A stretch of DNA of 64,000 nt from Syntrophaceae bacterium UBA2280 (GCA_002347685.1 DDWS01000046.1:126817-190816), one strand, 5' to 3'; positions 16,262-26,225 are shown, counted from the first letter of the stretch. Numbers and translations: made by a program. The notes: generated from the letters alone by a model not told the origin.

Positions 16262-18967
16262 ATGACTATGGAAAAAAAAATTACAGTTACCATTGACGGA
16301 CAGGAGATTTCTGCCAAACCCGGACAGACGATCCTGGAATGCGCAAGAAGTCTCGGGATTTACATCCCCACGCTGTGCCACTATCAAAATACCACCAATG
16401 TGGGCGCATGCCGCGTCTGTGTCGTGGAAGTGGAAAACGCACGCAGCCTGGTGGCGTCCTGCTGCATGCCGGTGAGTCCCGGCATGGTGATCCGCACCGA
16501 CACCCCTGCCGTCCGCGCCGCACAGAAAATGATTGTCGAGTTGCTCTGGTCATCAGGCGACCACAACTGCCTCACATGCGAGCAAAACGGCCAGTGCGAA
16601 CTGCAAAATCTGGTTTATTGGCTTAAAATTGATCAGCCCCGTTTCAAAATCGAACCTCCCGGCCATGCACTCGACGACAGCAACACCATGATTCACCGTG
16701 ATCTGAACAAGTGCGTCCTTTGCGGCCGCTGCATCCGGGCCTGCAATGAAATTCAGGTCAATGAAGTTCTGGACTTCGCCCAGCGCGGGTCTTACGCCAA
16801 GGTCGGTCCCGCATTTGACGCGGATTACATTGATTCGGCATGTGTTTTCTGCGGCGAATGTCTCCAGGTCTGCCCCACCGGCGCCATTACCTTCAAGCAG
16901 GCGAAATTCGGCGGCCGTCCCTGGGAATTAAACAAAGTGCGCACCACCTGTACCTACTGCGGCGTCGGCTGTCAGATGGACTTGTACACCAAAGACAATC
17001 AAATCGTCAAAGTTTCGGGCAACCGCGAATACGGCCAGCCCAACGACGGCAGTTTGTGCGTCAAGGGACGCTTCGGGATGGACTTCGTCTCTCACCCCGA
17101 CCGCCTGAAAAAACCGCTGATCCGCTACAAGAAGAATGAAGACTTCAAGGAAGCAAGCTGGGATGAAGCATTCAGCTTTATCGCCGACAAACTCAACGCG
17201 ATCAAAAAAGATCACGGCTCCGACGCGATCGCCGGTCTGGCGTCCGCCCGCGTGACCAATGAAGAAAACTACCTTTTCCAGAAATTTTTCCGCGCGGCGG
17301 TCGGCACCAACAATGTCGATCACTGCGCAAGGCTCTGACACTCCGTCACGGTGGCCGGTCTGGCCGCCACATTCGGCAGTGGAGCAATGACCAACTCGAT
17401 CGATGAAATCGAATACACCGATCTGATTCTGGCAACAGGAACCAACACGACGGAAAACCACCCCGTGATCGGTGCCAAAATCAAGCGTGCGGTCAAGCAG
17501 CAGGGCGCAAAGCTGATCGTCATCGATCCGCGCAAGATCGATCTGGTAAAATATGCGGATATCTGGCTGTGCCAGAAACCCGGAACGGACGTGGCCGTGT
17601 TCAACGGCATGATGAACGTGATCATTTCCGAAGGCCTGGAAGCCAAGGAATACATCGTTGAGCGAACCGAAGGCTTCGACGCTCTCAAAACCACAGTCGC
17701 CAAATATACGCCTGAATATGTTGAAAAGATTTCCGGCGTCCCGGCGGAGGATTTGAGAAAAGCCGCCCGCCTGTATGCAGGGGCCAAAAGCGCCAGCATC
17801 CTCTACGCGATGGGCATCACACAGCATATCAGCGGTACGGACAACGTGAAAAGCATCGCCAACCTTTCCATGATCTGCGGCAATGTCGGCATCGAAGGCG
17901 GCGGCGTCAACCCGCTTCGCGGCCAGAACAATGTTCAGGGTGCCTGCGACATGGGTGGCCTGCCCAACGTCTATCCGGCCTACCAGCAGGTGGCCAACGA
18001 AGACGCCCGCAAGAAATTTGAAACGGCCTGGGGCGCAATACTTTCCCCCAAACCCGGTCTCACTCTTATGGAAATGATGGCGGCAGCCGGCAGCGGCGCG
18101 GTCAAAGCCCTTTATATCATGGGCGAAAATCCGCTTCTTTCCGATCCGGATCTGCATCACGTGAAAAAAGAGCTGCAGAATCTGGAATTACTCGTGGTGC
18201 AGGATATTTTCATGACGGAAACAGCCGAAATTGCCGATGTCGTGCTGCCGGTGGCCAGTTTTGCTGAAAAGGACGGAACCTTCTCCAATACGGAACGGCG
18301 CGTTCAGCGCGTGCGCAAGGCGATTGAACCGCCCGGAGAGGCAATAACAGACTGGGAAGCCATCTGTGGCATTTCCAATAAATTCGGATATCCGATGCAT
18401 TATTCATCCGCGAAGGAAATTTTCGAGGAAGTCGCCACTGTTACGCCCAGTTACGCGGGCATCACATACAAACGGATTGACAAAGAAGGAATCCAGTGGC
18501 CCTGCCCTACATCCGATCACAAGGGTACCAAATTTCTGCATAAGGATCGCTTCTCGCGTGGTTTGGGGCTCTTTTCAGCCATTGAGTTCATCGAGCCAAA
18601 CGAATGGCCGGACAAGGAGTACCCGCTCATCCTCACCACCGGCCGCGTTCTTTACCACTATCACACCGGAACAATGACGACACGCGCCCAGGGCCCCTCC
18701 GAAAGATGCCCGGAAAGCCTTGTGGAAATCAATCCGGCCGATGCCGACAGATTGGGCATCTCCGACGGACAGATGGTTAAAGTCACATCCCGGCGCGGTT
18801 TTGTGGAAGCGAAGGCCCAGATTACGGATAAAAGCACGAAGGGAACGATTTTTATGAACTTCCACTTCGCTGCCGCACCGGTCAATCTTCTGACGAATCC
18901 GGCGCTCGATCCGACAGGCAAGATTCCTGAACTGAAAGTCTGCGCGGTAAAACTGGCAGCGGCTTAA
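16262..18967 (+). CDS. fdhA: Formate dehydrogenase alpha subunit, selenocysteine-containing, NuoG-like N-terminus
   Basis: Oxidises formate to CO2 or reduces CO2 at a Mo/W-bis-molybdopterin centre. Read through the in-frame TGA at 17336-17338 as selenocysteine (residue 359, in the CARL-U-HS context), the product is 901 residues. Domain order: [2Fe-2S] (C39, C50, C53, C67 or C68), His-Cys [4Fe-4S] (H101, C103, C106, C112), two [4Fe-4S] clusters (C151-C161 and C194-C204), then the molybdopterin domain with its own cluster (C230, C233, C237). The TGA is followed by a proper SECIS stem-loop and by continuous family sequence, so it is not a frameshift. This NuoG-headed form is typical of soluble NAD(P)- or ferredoxin-linked enzymes, but no NuoE/NuoF-like partners are adjacent. 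A formate-type transporter gene follows. Confidence 0.93.
17336..17365 (+). promoter_or_regulatory. SECIS element in fdhA1
   Basis: The UGA is followed after 18 bases by a GGCC-GGTCT-GGCC stem-loop (17353-17365). The apical loop GGTCT and its distance from the UGA are the same as in the E. coli fdhF SECIS, as I recall it, and the same as in the second fdhA here. Requires SelB, SelA, SelC and SelD encoded elsewhere. Confidence 0.85.
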
Positions 18968-19018
18968 GCATAAAGCGGCGATTAAAACATATGGTAAATC
19001 AAACATCATGAAAAACCG

Positions 19019-19050
19019 AATATGCCCCTTGCACGGGGCATATTTTTTAT
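19019..19050 (+). terminator. Intrinsic terminator after fdhA1
   Basis: A 10-bp perfect stem (AATATGCCCC at 19019-19028 with GGGGCATATT at 19035-19044), loop TTGCAC, then a T-rich tail. It separates fdhA1 from the transporter gene, so the latter is probably transcribed from its own promoter in 19051-19180. Confidence 0.85.
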
Positions 19051-19180
19051 GTATAAGACGCACGTAATTTAGTGGATTCCGACAAGATTAAAAAACCATT
19101 TTCAAGACTGCAATGATGGTTTTTCAAATGTCACAAAATACATTTTTAGCCTTTTAAAAAGGCAAGGGAGGAATGAAAGT

Positions 19181-20422
19181 ATGGCAAATGAGAATTTGGA
19201 AAGTAAGCGGTGGCTCATCGCTATCGCGGGTGTTATCATCATGCTGATTCTGGGCACCGTCTACGCATGGTCGGTTTTCGTAAAACCCATTGCTGAACTG
19301 CATGGTTGGGAAGTGAAGGTTGTATCACGTGTTTTCATGCTGATCATCGGCGTCATCGGCATATCGGCAGCCTTTGGCGGCATGCTGGTCGACAAAAAAG
19401 GTCCGAAGTTTGTCGCAACGCTTGGTGCCTGTTTTTACGGTGTCGGTGTTTTGCTGGGCGGTGTCGCCTTGCATACCGGTAATTTCTGGTTTCTTTTATT
19501 CGGTTACGGAGTCATCGCCGGTATCGGTAACGGTTTGACTTACGTCGTGCCCATTGCCACGTTGATCCGCTGGTTCCCGGATAAACGCGGTCTCATTACC
19601 GGTCTGGCCGTCATGGGCTTCGGATTCGGCGCCTTTTTCATCGGACTGATCATTCCCGGCATCATCAACAAATTTGGCGTTGTCAACGCATTTTTCATTC
19701 TGGGCGCCGTCTATCTGGTTCTTTGCGCTCTGGCAGCCCTTACGCTGAAAAATCCCCCCGCGGGCTGGCTCCCCAAAGGCTTCAAGCCGGCGGCCACCAC
19801 CGTTAGCGCAGCCGATTCCTTCAGCTGGGCGGAGGCCAGGAAAACCCGCCAGTGGTACATGCTCTGGGGCATGCTCTTTTTGAACGTCACCGCCGGCATG
19901 GGCCTTTTATCCAAACTCTCTCCGATGGCTCAGGAAGTGATTTCTCTGGCCAGAAACATCAGTGATCCGGCCGAACTGGCCATTCTGGGTGGCGGCGTTC
20001 TTGCAACCGCTTCGATATTCAATGGCCTTGGTCGACTTTTCTGGGCTGCCGTGTCCGACAAAATCGGGCGAAAAGGCACCTACATGACCATGTTCCTCTC
20101 TCAGGCCGTTCTCTACATCCTGCTACCCCAGATCAGCAGCGTGCTCATCTTCACGATCATCGCCTGCTATCTTCTGTCGTGTCTGGGCGGCGGGTTCGCG
20201 GTTATGCCTTCCTTTACGGCCGACTCTTTCGGGCCAACTTACATTGGCAAGGTTTACGGTTTCCTGCTGACGGCCTGGGGCGCAGCAGGTGTTGTTGGCG
20301 GCTTTGTTTTCGCCGAATTCAACAAGCAGCAGTCGCTCTATACAGCAGCCGCATGCCTGGTCCTGGGGTTCATCATTGCCCTGATGTTCACCAGACCGAA
20401 AAATGTATCGGAATATCGATAA
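19181..20422 (+). CDS. MFS transporter of the oxalate/formate antiporter (OFA) family
   Basis: A 413-residue, 12-segment major facilitator. The start RWLIAIAGVIIMLILGTVYAW closely matches the conserved first helix of OFA proteins, and a GGMLVDKKGPK loop 2-3 motif and PDKRGLITG follow. OFA members include the oxalate:formate exchanger OxlT and uncharacterised monocarboxylate transporters. Lying directly after a formate dehydrogenase, and before a second one, formate or another small carboxylate is the obvious candidate substrate, but this is inference. The ATG has GGGAGG upstream. It ends at a strong terminator. Confidence 0.85.
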   Translation: MANENLESKRWLIAIAGVIIMLILGTVYAWSVFVKPIAELHGWEVKVVSRVFMLIIGVIGISAAFGGMLVDKKGPKFVATLGACFYGVGVLLGGVALHTGNFWFLLFGYGVIAGIGNGLTYVVPIATLIRWFPDKRGLITGLAVMGFGFGAFFIGLIIPGIINKFGVVNAFFILGAVYLVLCALAALTLKNPPAGWLPKGFKPAATTVSAADSFSWAEARKTRQWYMLWGMLFLNVTAGMGLLSKLSPMAQEVISLARNISDPAELAILGGGVLATASIFNGLGRLFWAAVSDKIGRKGTYMTMFLSQAVLYILLPQISSVLIFTIIACYLLSCLGGGFAVMPSFTADSFGPTYIGKVYGFLLTAWGAAGVVGGFVFAEFNKQQSLYTAAACLVLGFIIALMFTRPKNVSEYR

Positions 20423-20453
20423 TAGACGTCCGACATAAAACGATTTGATTCAG

Positions 20454-20489
20454 AAAACCCCGCGGTGACAAACATCGCGGGGTTTTTTA
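20454..20489. terminator. Bidirectional terminator between convergent genes
   Basis: An 11-bp stem (AAAACCCCGCG at 20454-20464 with CGCGGGGTTTT at 20476-20486), followed by T's on the + strand and preceded by AAAA, so it can also end leftward transcripts from the small Cys-rich gene. Confidence 0.85.
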
Positions 20490-20506
20490 TAAACTTAAAA
20501 ATTGTA

Positions 20507-20722
20507 TCAGATTTTACTATTCTCGCCGAGCCAGGGCCTTGTGTTATCCAGCATATAATCGTTACTGTTATCCATCATGCATTCCGGACAAAGATGAACC
20601 AGCATGTTACTATTAATATGCCGGACAATCAGGTATCTTTGCGAACTCTGACTACAGCAGAAGCATCTGTCCAAAACATCATTTTTATGAAAACGATAGC
20701 TTTCTTCGTCATTGTATTTCAT
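20507..20722 (-). CDS. Small Cys-rich protein, possible zinc ribbon
   Basis: A 71-residue reading frame, 60 bases downstream of the receiver-kinase gene on the same strand and ending just before the terminator. Cysteines are arranged as CFCC near residue 20 and CPEC near residue 45, as in a small treble-clef or zinc ribbon. No good ribosome site precedes the ATG and I do not recognise a family. It could be a real small partner of the signalling operon or a chance frame. Confidence 0.4.
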   Translation of the reverse strand: MKYNDEESYRFHKNDVLDRCFCCSQSSQRYLIVRHINSNMLVHLCPECMMDNSNDYMLDNTRPWLGENSKI

Positions 20723-20782
20723 AGAAATTGGCCTGATTCACTGAATAACACCATCCCAATATTATTTACATTTCAGATTGAT

Positions 20783-21928
20783 TTATGAAATTTCCCCGGA
20801 TCCGTTTCTTTTTGTATTTATCGGAACCGGAAATGTCAGCACAAACGTTGTTCCCTCACCTTCTCTGGATGAAACATCAATCATACCACTGTGTGATTCC
20901 ATTATCTTTTTGCAGAAAGTTAATCCCAGACCAGACCCGCCGTGTTTTTCATTTTTTCCGGCGCATCGATAAAAAGGTTCAAAAATCAATGGCAGCTTTT
21001 CGGGAGGAATACCCGTACCGCTATCCGATATGCTGGCAGTGATATAATACTCATCATTTTTTTTAACGCTGACCGTTATTTTACCTCCCTGAGGAGTATA
21101 TTTTGTTGCGTTACCGATGATATTGGTAAATACGCGCACCAGACTTTCCGTGTCTCCTGTTATGGGTGGTAAGCTTCGGGGACTATTTATTTCCAGGGCA
21201 ATTCCCTTCTTCCTGCAGAGCGGTGCCATTTCCTCCACACTTCGTGAAATGATGGAATCCAAGTTTAAAGACACTTTCTGCTGTGTGAGGCTCCCATTCT
21301 CAATACGGCTGATGTCCAGCCAGTGCGCGATCATGTCTTCAAGATTGTGGACGCGTTTAGCGCATCTTTCAATGATTTCTTTGACATCCTGTTCAAAGCG
21401 GTCTCCCGCTATGGCGTTTAGCGCCTCAATATATTGCCGGATAACAACCAGTGGCGAACGCATTTCATGGCTGACAAAAGTGATGAAGTTTCTCTCCATC
21501 TGGTCTTTTTCTTCCCGGAGTCGCTTTGTCTCGATTTTGAGGTTGCGATGTTCCAACCCTCGCTTGGTTAGCGCCCGTAATTGATCGGGGTTGAATGGTT
21601 TTGGCAGATAATCATAAGCGCCTTTCTGCATGGCCTCCACGGCTGATACAATGGTCGCAAATCCCGTAATCATGACCAACACAATATCCGGTATGTCCCG
21701 GGAGAGAATCTCAATAATTTCCATACCCGACATATTAGGCATTTTAAGATCAATAAAAGCCATGTCCGGCGTGTATTTCCTTGCGAGCATGACGCCCTCG
21801 TTGCCCTGCCCGGCCGTAAGCACGCCATAACCGCATTTCTCCAGAACTTGCTTGCACCCGTCCCGGAGAACCTCTTCATCATCGATAATCAAAATGAGGC
21901 GTTTCTCGGATTTGCCGGTCATGATCAT
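20783..21928 (-). CDS. Receiver-histidine kinase hybrid
   Basis: A 381-residue soluble protein with an N-terminal response-regulator receiver (IDDEE near 15, phospho-acceptor Asp in AFIDLKMPN near 60, KPF near 109) and a short linker of coiled-coil character. HisKA (SHEMRSP near 153) and HATPase_c (N, G1 DSGTGIPP and G2 GGSGLGL boxes) follow. No membrane segment. Its start overlaps the stop of the preceding stand-alone receiver (ATGA), and both are downstream of a sigma54 promoter. The receiver-first order suggests a kinase whose activity is set by phosphorylation from another kinase, probably the membrane kinase at 24.1-26.1 kb. Confidence 0.88.
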   Translation of the reverse strand: MIMTGKSEKRLILIIDDEEVLRDGCKQVLEKCGYGVLTAGQGNEGVMLARKYTPDMAFIDLKMPNMSGMEIIEILSRDIPDIVLVMITGFATIVSAVEAMQKGAYDYLPKPFNPDQLRALTKRGLEHRNLKIETKRLREEKDQMERNFITFVSHEMRSPLVVIRQYIEALNAIAGDRFEQDVKEIIERCAKRVHNLEDMIAHWLDISRIENGSLTQQKVSLNLDSIISRSVEEMAPLCRKKGIALEINSPRSLPPITGDTESLVRVFTNIIGNATKYTPQGGKITVSVKKNDEYYITASISDSGTGIPPEKLPLIFEPFYRCAGKNEKHGGSGLGLTFCKKIMESHSGMIDVSSREGEGTTFVLTFPVPINTKRNGSGEIS

Positions 21929-22323
21929 TTAACGCCCAGCGCCTGTCCGATGTATCTGAGCAGATCATCCGCTTTGATCGGCTTTTGCAATACCTTGTTC
22001 ACCGTGGGAAATTCCGGAGGAGGTTCGAAGGACTGATAAGGACCCTGGAGATCGACTGCGCTCAGCATGAAAAGCGGCGTTTCTTTTCCCGTATCGGTGG
22101 CGCGGATTTTATTCAATACGGAGAAACCTTCACCCCAGGTTTCCATCATCATGTCGATGATGGCCAGATCCGGATTGATGGATTTCCACATCTCCACACC
22201 GGTCTTTCCATCTTCCGCCAAAAATACTTCGTATCCCCCTTTTTCCAGAATAAGTTTGGTTGCAAATAAAAAGTCTTTGTCGTCGTCTATTAGGAGTATT
22301 TTCTTTTTAACCGTCATGATCAT
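21925..22323 (-). CDS. Stand-alone response-regulator receiver
   Basis: A 132-residue CheY-like protein with the acidic pair in LLIDDDKD, phosphorylatable Asp in LAIIDMMM and the conserved Lys in LQKPI. There is no output domain. GGAGG precedes the ATG. It is the first gene behind a sigma54 promoter and is coupled by a 4-base overlap to the receiver-kinase hybrid, so the pair probably forms a phosphorelay step. Confidence 0.87.
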   Translation of the reverse strand: MIMTVKKKILLIDDDKDFLFATKLILEKGGYEVFLAEDGKTGVEMWKSINPDLAIIDMMMETWGEGFSVLNKIRATDTGKETPLFMLSAVDLQGPYQSFEPPPEFPTVNKVLQKPIKADDLLRYIGQALGVK

Positions 22324-22356
22324 ACACCTCCATAGTTCTTTTGTTTTCTAATAACA

Positions 22357-22371
22357 GCAAAGATAATGCCA
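22357..22371 (-). promoter_or_regulatory. Sigma54 (-24/-12) promoter of the receiver/hybrid kinase operon
   Basis: Read leftwards, TGGCAT-TATCT-TTGC has GG and GC exactly 10 bases apart and matches 9 of the 10 consensus positions of TGGCAC-N5-TTGC. The gene's ATG is about 34 bases beyond the -12 box. Confidence 0.8.
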
Positions 22372-22432
22372 GATTTCAACATATTGATTTCTTAGATTAA
22401 ATTATTAATGGTTGTTGCCGAAATTCACTTAA

Positions 22433-22447
22433 GGGGTAAAACACCCC
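22433..22447. promoter_or_regulatory. Candidate enhancer-binding site GGGG-N7-CCCC
   Basis: GGGGTAAAACACCCC is an inverted repeat 62 bp upstream of the sigma54 promoter. A matching pair of sites occurs at the same distance from the fdhA2 sigma54 promoter. It lies just past the stop of the sigma54 activator gene. Confidence 0.65.
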
Positions 22448-22451
22448 ATTG

Positions 22452-23804
22452 TTACTGCTCTGTCTTGATGTTGTAATTACGCATTTTGATTCTCAGGGTC
22501 TTTCGATCGATACCCAGAAATTCCGCTGTTTTGTTAATCTGAAAATGAAAGTGTTTAAGTGCTTTTTCAATGTGCTCTTTTTCTACATCAACCAGGGTTA
22601 TTCTGCCGGAGGAGGAATCTACTACCGGTGCCTTTGCGCCTTCGTTTTGTCCATAATAAAAAATATCGGATAAATTGACTGTTTCGTGGTCGCTAAGAAC
22701 ACACAAACGTTCGATGGTGTTTTTGAGTTCCCGGACATTCCCGGGCCATTTATAGGACACGAGTGATTTCTTTGCTTCTTCAGACAGACGCCGCACCTTG
22801 CTTTTGTGCTTCTTCTGATAATAATTGAGATAATACTCGGCGATCGGAAGGATATCGGCCTTGCGCTCTCTCAATGGTTTTAAATCCAGTGGGACGACGG
22901 AAAGCCGGTAAAACAGGTCTTCCCTGAAATTTCCCGCATCGATTTCAACATGGATATCCTTGTTGGTCGCCGCGATGAGCCTGACATCCACCTTCTCCGG
23001 TGAAGATTTGCCGACCCTCGGAACTTCCTGTTCCTGAATGACCCGCAATAACTTGGCCTGAATATTGAGATTGATGTTGGAAATTTCATCGAGAAACAAG
23101 GTGCCTTTGTCCGCCATCTGAAAACGGCCTTCACGGGATTCCGTGGCGCCGCTGAATGCCCCTTTGACATGGCCGAACAGTTCACTCTCCATCAGGTTTT
23201 CCGCCAGCGATGAACAATCAACCGGAATGAAAGCCATGTCCGACCTTGGGCTTAATTGATGAATCATGCGTGCAACCAGCTCCTTACCCGTTCCGCTCAG
23301 TCCCGTAATCAGCACAGTGCTGTCGGTTTGGGCAATACGCCTGATGGACTCTTTAAGCTCTTTGATATAGTCGCTGGAGCCAATCAGCATGGAAATATGT
23401 TTTTCGTGACCATCCGGTGTATCCCCGTTCAACGCGCCGCTCACCGCCTCCTGGAGTTCCGCCGCGGAATATGGTTTTGTAAGAAAATTGAAGGCGCCGT
23501 GACGCATTGCCTCGACCGCCAGCGGGATTGTCCCGTATCCGGTAATGATGATAATCCTGGCCGAAATATTGTTTTCCTCTTTGAGCTTTTTCAGAATGTC
23601 CATCCCGCTGACTTCGGGCATCCTGATATCCAGTAGAATTAAATCGTAGGAATTACCGAGTGCCATTTTGAGGCCTTTAGTCGCCTCTCCGGTACCATCG
23701 ACAAGATATCCCTTCCGGGTAAGAATTTGACGAGATCCGTCCCGGATGATTTCTTCATCATCAATGATAAGAATTGTCGTGCGCTTTTCTGCCGCTTCTT
23801 TCAT
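22452..23804 (-). CDS. Sigma54-dependent NtrC-family response regulator
   Basis: A 450-residue transcription activator: receiver (D59), AAA+ domain with Walker A GLSGTGKE (168-175), sigma54-contact loop GAFSGA (215-220), Walker B GTLFLDE (234-240), and a C-terminal Fis-type helix-turn-helix (about 410-450). The sigma54 loop is normally GAFTGA; the Ser for Thr change is conservative and should still work. ATG at 23804 has GAGAGG upstream and gives the standard length; in-frame starts further upstream give an odd extension. Two sigma54 promoters in the window with shared upstream sites are its likely targets. Its own upstream region carries the palindrome also found before fdhA1. Confidence 0.92.
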   Translation of the reverse strand: MKEAAEKRTTILIIDDEEIIRDGSRQILTRKGYLVDGTGEATKGLKMALGNSYDLILLDIRMPEVSGMDILKKLKEENNISARIIIITGYGTIPLAVEAMRHGAFNFLTKPYSAAELQEAVSGALNGDTPDGHEKHISMLIGSSDYIKELKESIRRIAQTDSTVLITGLSGTGKELVARMIHQLSPRSDMAFIPVDCSSLAENLMESELFGHVKGAFSGATESREGRFQMADKGTLFLDEISNINLNIQAKLLRVIQEQEVPRVGKSSPEKVDVRLIAATNKDIHVEIDAGNFREDLFYRLSVVPLDLKPLRERKADILPIAEYYLNYYQKKHKSKVRRLSEEAKKSLVSYKWPGNVRELKNTIERLCVLSDHETVNLSDIFYYGQNEGAKAPVVDSSSGRITLVDVEKEHIEKALKHFHFQINKTAEFLGIDRKTLRIKMRNYNIKTEQ

Positions 23805-23883
23805 TTGACCTCTCGGTTGGTCTTGATCAGCAAAAGTAGTAACATACTTTTTATTTGCCAGAAAGTTAATAATTTCATCAATA

Positions 23884-23901
23884 TATGTCATTAATGACAT
23901 A
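23884..23901. promoter_or_regulatory. Perfect palindrome TATGTCATTAATGACATA upstream of the sigma54 regulator
   Basis: An 18-bp perfect inverted repeat about 80 bases before the regulator's ATG, in a 300-base gap after the membrane kinase gene. Same half-sites and same 6-base centre as the element at 16141-16158. ATGACA inside it could serve as a -35 box for leftward transcription with TAACTT 17 bases on. Confidence 0.7.
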
Positions 23902-24106
23902 ACATAAGCACACAACACCCTTGCTATGGCAGGCAGGCATACATACACATTGGCCGATGAAATATTTATCCCTTAAATGGCTCTGAGATATTGATCAAAT
24001 GATTTAATAATAAATCTTATATGGAAAGATTGCCGGGCATTCAGAACAGAACACCCAAAACCGGTCATTTGGTATAATCAAGCTTGAAACATTGTATGCG
24101 CTCATA

Positions 24107-26122
24107 TTACACGCAGGAGACATTATTGTTATCGCTCATATTTGTTTCTCCGTTGTAAACAGGCAGGTAGATCATGAAAGTTGTACCCTTTCCCGGTTTG
24201 CATTCCGCATCAATACTGCCATTGTGTTTTCTGATAATGCCGTAAGCGATGGAAAGCCCCAGGCCTGTCCCCTGCCCGGGGGCTTTTGTTGTGAAAAACG
24301 GCTCAAAGATGTGTGAAAGAAGTTCTTTATCTATTCCTTTACCCGTATCCGATATAGAAATGCTAAGGGTGTTGTTGGACCTCCTCCTAGTAATGATCCT
24401 CAGATTCCCGCCGCCTTTCATGGCGTCTGCCGCGTTGATGAACAGATTCAAGAAAACCTCTTCCAGCCTTGAACGGTCACCGATCGTTTCGGGAAGATCC
24501 TCGGCAAGTCTGGTTTCTATTTTTATCCCATGAAATATGGCCTGATCTTTTATCAGTTTTAAAGTGGTCATGATAACGTCATTAATTTGCAGGGGGAACA
24601 TTTCACCGGTCGGCGTTCTGGCAAAATCCAGCAAACCCTGAACAATTTCCTTACAGCGGTTCGTCTGATAAATTATTTTCTGAAGGTTCTCCCGCAGCAA
24701 GGTCTTGTCTTCCGGAAGGTCCTCTAAAACAATATTACTGAATAGAAGGATCCCCCCAAGAGGGTTATTGATCTCATGAGCGACACTGGCCGCCATCTCT
24801 CCCAGTGCCGTCAGCTTTTCTATTTTAGTGAACTGCTGGTTCATTTTCTGCAATTGATCATTGTGGTCTTTCAGCGATCTGGCCATATCATTGAAAGCCT
24901 CATCCAGGATGTCGAAGCCTGATATTTTATCGGGTGATAGTTGATAGTCCAGGTCCCCTGCGGCAATGGCATCCGTAGCTTTTTTGAGAATGCGGATTCT
25001 CTTGATAATGCTATTGCCCAGACGAAGGGAAATGATAAACGCTATGAGCATTCCCAGGGTTGTGACCCCTATACTCGTCCAGATCAAATCCCATTTTATA
25101 TCCCGATATTTGGCTTCCAGCATTCCGGTGTAGAGTACGCCAATGCGCTTTTCATCCATGTTGAAAATAGGCGTATAGGTGGTGATATACCAATCTTTCA
25201 CAACGAAAGCCCTGCCTACCCAATCCTCCCCTTCTTTGACGACGCGATCATAAACTTCTTTGGAAAGAATAGTGCCAATGGCCCTTTTGTTATCCTTCGT
25301 CATAACATTGGTAGATATGCGCACTCCTCCCTGAAATATAGTAGCCACACCCATATTCTGGCCTTTGTATTTTTCACCATGATACACGGTCTCCTGTATC
25401 TTATCGACAATCGTATTGTCCTTGTTAACCAGAATGCCTCCTACCAAAACGCCCGCCAGAAGGTTAGTTTTTCTATCGATGATGGGATAGGCGGCTCTCA
25501 TCACCATACCTTCCGAGAGAATATCTTCACTGATTTCGGCGGATAAAGGCGTTTTAATAATATCCGTCAGCGCCCGGTCTGAAAGCTCGGGGTTTTCCCG
25601 TAAGATATCTTCAATGGGCATGAGTTCGGTTGAAGTGATGGAAATTCTTTTTTCGATGCAGCTTCTCACTACGGGATCTTTAAGGAGACTGTCACCCCTG
25701 ATTGCCGGATTAGACGCTCTGTACAATACCGTCCCTCCGGCATCCACAACCGCAAGCATATCGATGGAAAAATGGTCATTCCCCGGGGGTATCGCTGTCT
25801 GGCTGCGAATGAGTGATTTCAGTGATTCCATACTGGAAATATCACGTCTTTTAATAAGTTCCCGCAGGTCGTACCCCTCGGCGGTGAACTGAATCAGGGA
25901 CGTCATTTTCTCCAGCGAATGATTGTAAATCAGTTGAGCAGTATTGATATCCAGACACACTCTGTTTTGCACCTCTGCAATGGTGCTCTTGTTTATCGTC
26001 CAGATACTGATAATGGTGGCAAAGATGCCCGTAAGGCAGGTGGCAATCAGAAACCCAAACACCAGACGGCTTTGCAAATCTAATTTGAAAAGACGCTGTA
26101 TTCGTTCAGTGTTGATTTTCAT
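24107..26122 (-). CDS. Membrane sensor histidine kinase with Cache-type sensor domain
   Basis: A 671-residue kinase. A first membrane helix (about residues 20-44) and a second (about 347-368) flank a 300-residue extracytoplasmic domain of Cache type, including a VVDAGGTVLYRASNP segment. HAMP, HisKA (AHEINNPLGG, with the phospho-His) and HATPase_c (DTGKGID, GTGLGLS) domains follow. Similar double-Cache kinases sense small organic acids, so formate or another carboxylate is a reasonable but unproven ligand. It lies between a receiver gene and the sigma54 regulator and is probably the latter's kinase. Confidence 0.9.
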   Translation of the reverse strand: MKINTERIQRLFKLDLQSRLVFGFLIATCLTGIFATIISIWTINKSTIAEVQNRVCLDINTAQLIYNHSLEKMTSLIQFTAEGYDLRELIKRRDISSMESLKSLIRSQTAIPPGNDHFSIDMLAVVDAGGTVLYRASNPAIRGDSLLKDPVVRSCIEKRISITSTELMPIEDILRENPELSDRALTDIIKTPLSAEISEDILSEGMVMRAAYPIIDRKTNLLAGVLVGGILVNKDNTIVDKIQETVYHGEKYKGQNMGVATIFQGGVRISTNVMTKDNKRAIGTILSKEVYDRVVKEGEDWVGRAFVVKDWYITTYTPIFNMDEKRIGVLYTGMLEAKYRDIKWDLIWTSIGVTTLGMLIAFIISLRLGNSIIKRIRILKKATDAIAAGDLDYQLSPDKISGFDILDEAFNDMARSLKDHNDQLQKMNQQFTKIEKLTALGEMAASVAHEINNPLGGILLFSNIVLEDLPEDKTLLRENLQKIIYQTNRCKEIVQGLLDFARTPTGEMFPLQINDVIMTTLKLIKDQAIFHGIKIETRLAEDLPETIGDRSRLEEVFLNLFINAADAMKGGGNLRIITRRRSNNTLSISISDTGKGIDKELLSHIFEPFFTTKAPGQGTGLGLSIAYGIIRKHNGSIDAECKPGKGTTFMIYLPVYNGETNMSDNNNVSCV

Positions 26123-26225
26123 GGCATCGGCCCGATGTTAGCAATGTGATTTGCATACTATCATGAATACCATGGCATTATCAAACATTCTTTAGATACA
26201 CCGGGCGGTGGGATACTCCTCCAGC

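Noticed and set aside
17336..17338. In-frame TGA splitting fdhA1, as if a pseudogene
   Set aside because: Family sequence continues in frame on both sides, the position matches the active-site Sec, and a SECIS loop follows at the right distance.
16928..18160. Long leftward frame opposite fdhA1 (and similar ones opposite porB, carB and others)
   Set aside because: Antisense shadow of a clear gene; no domains and composition expected from GC-rich third positions.
23884..23901. Palindrome as a CooA or other CRP/FNR-family site
   Set aside because: The TGTC and GACA half-sites are 6 bases apart; CooA-type sites have 8, and the half-sites do not match FNR, CRP, HcpR or Rex sites.
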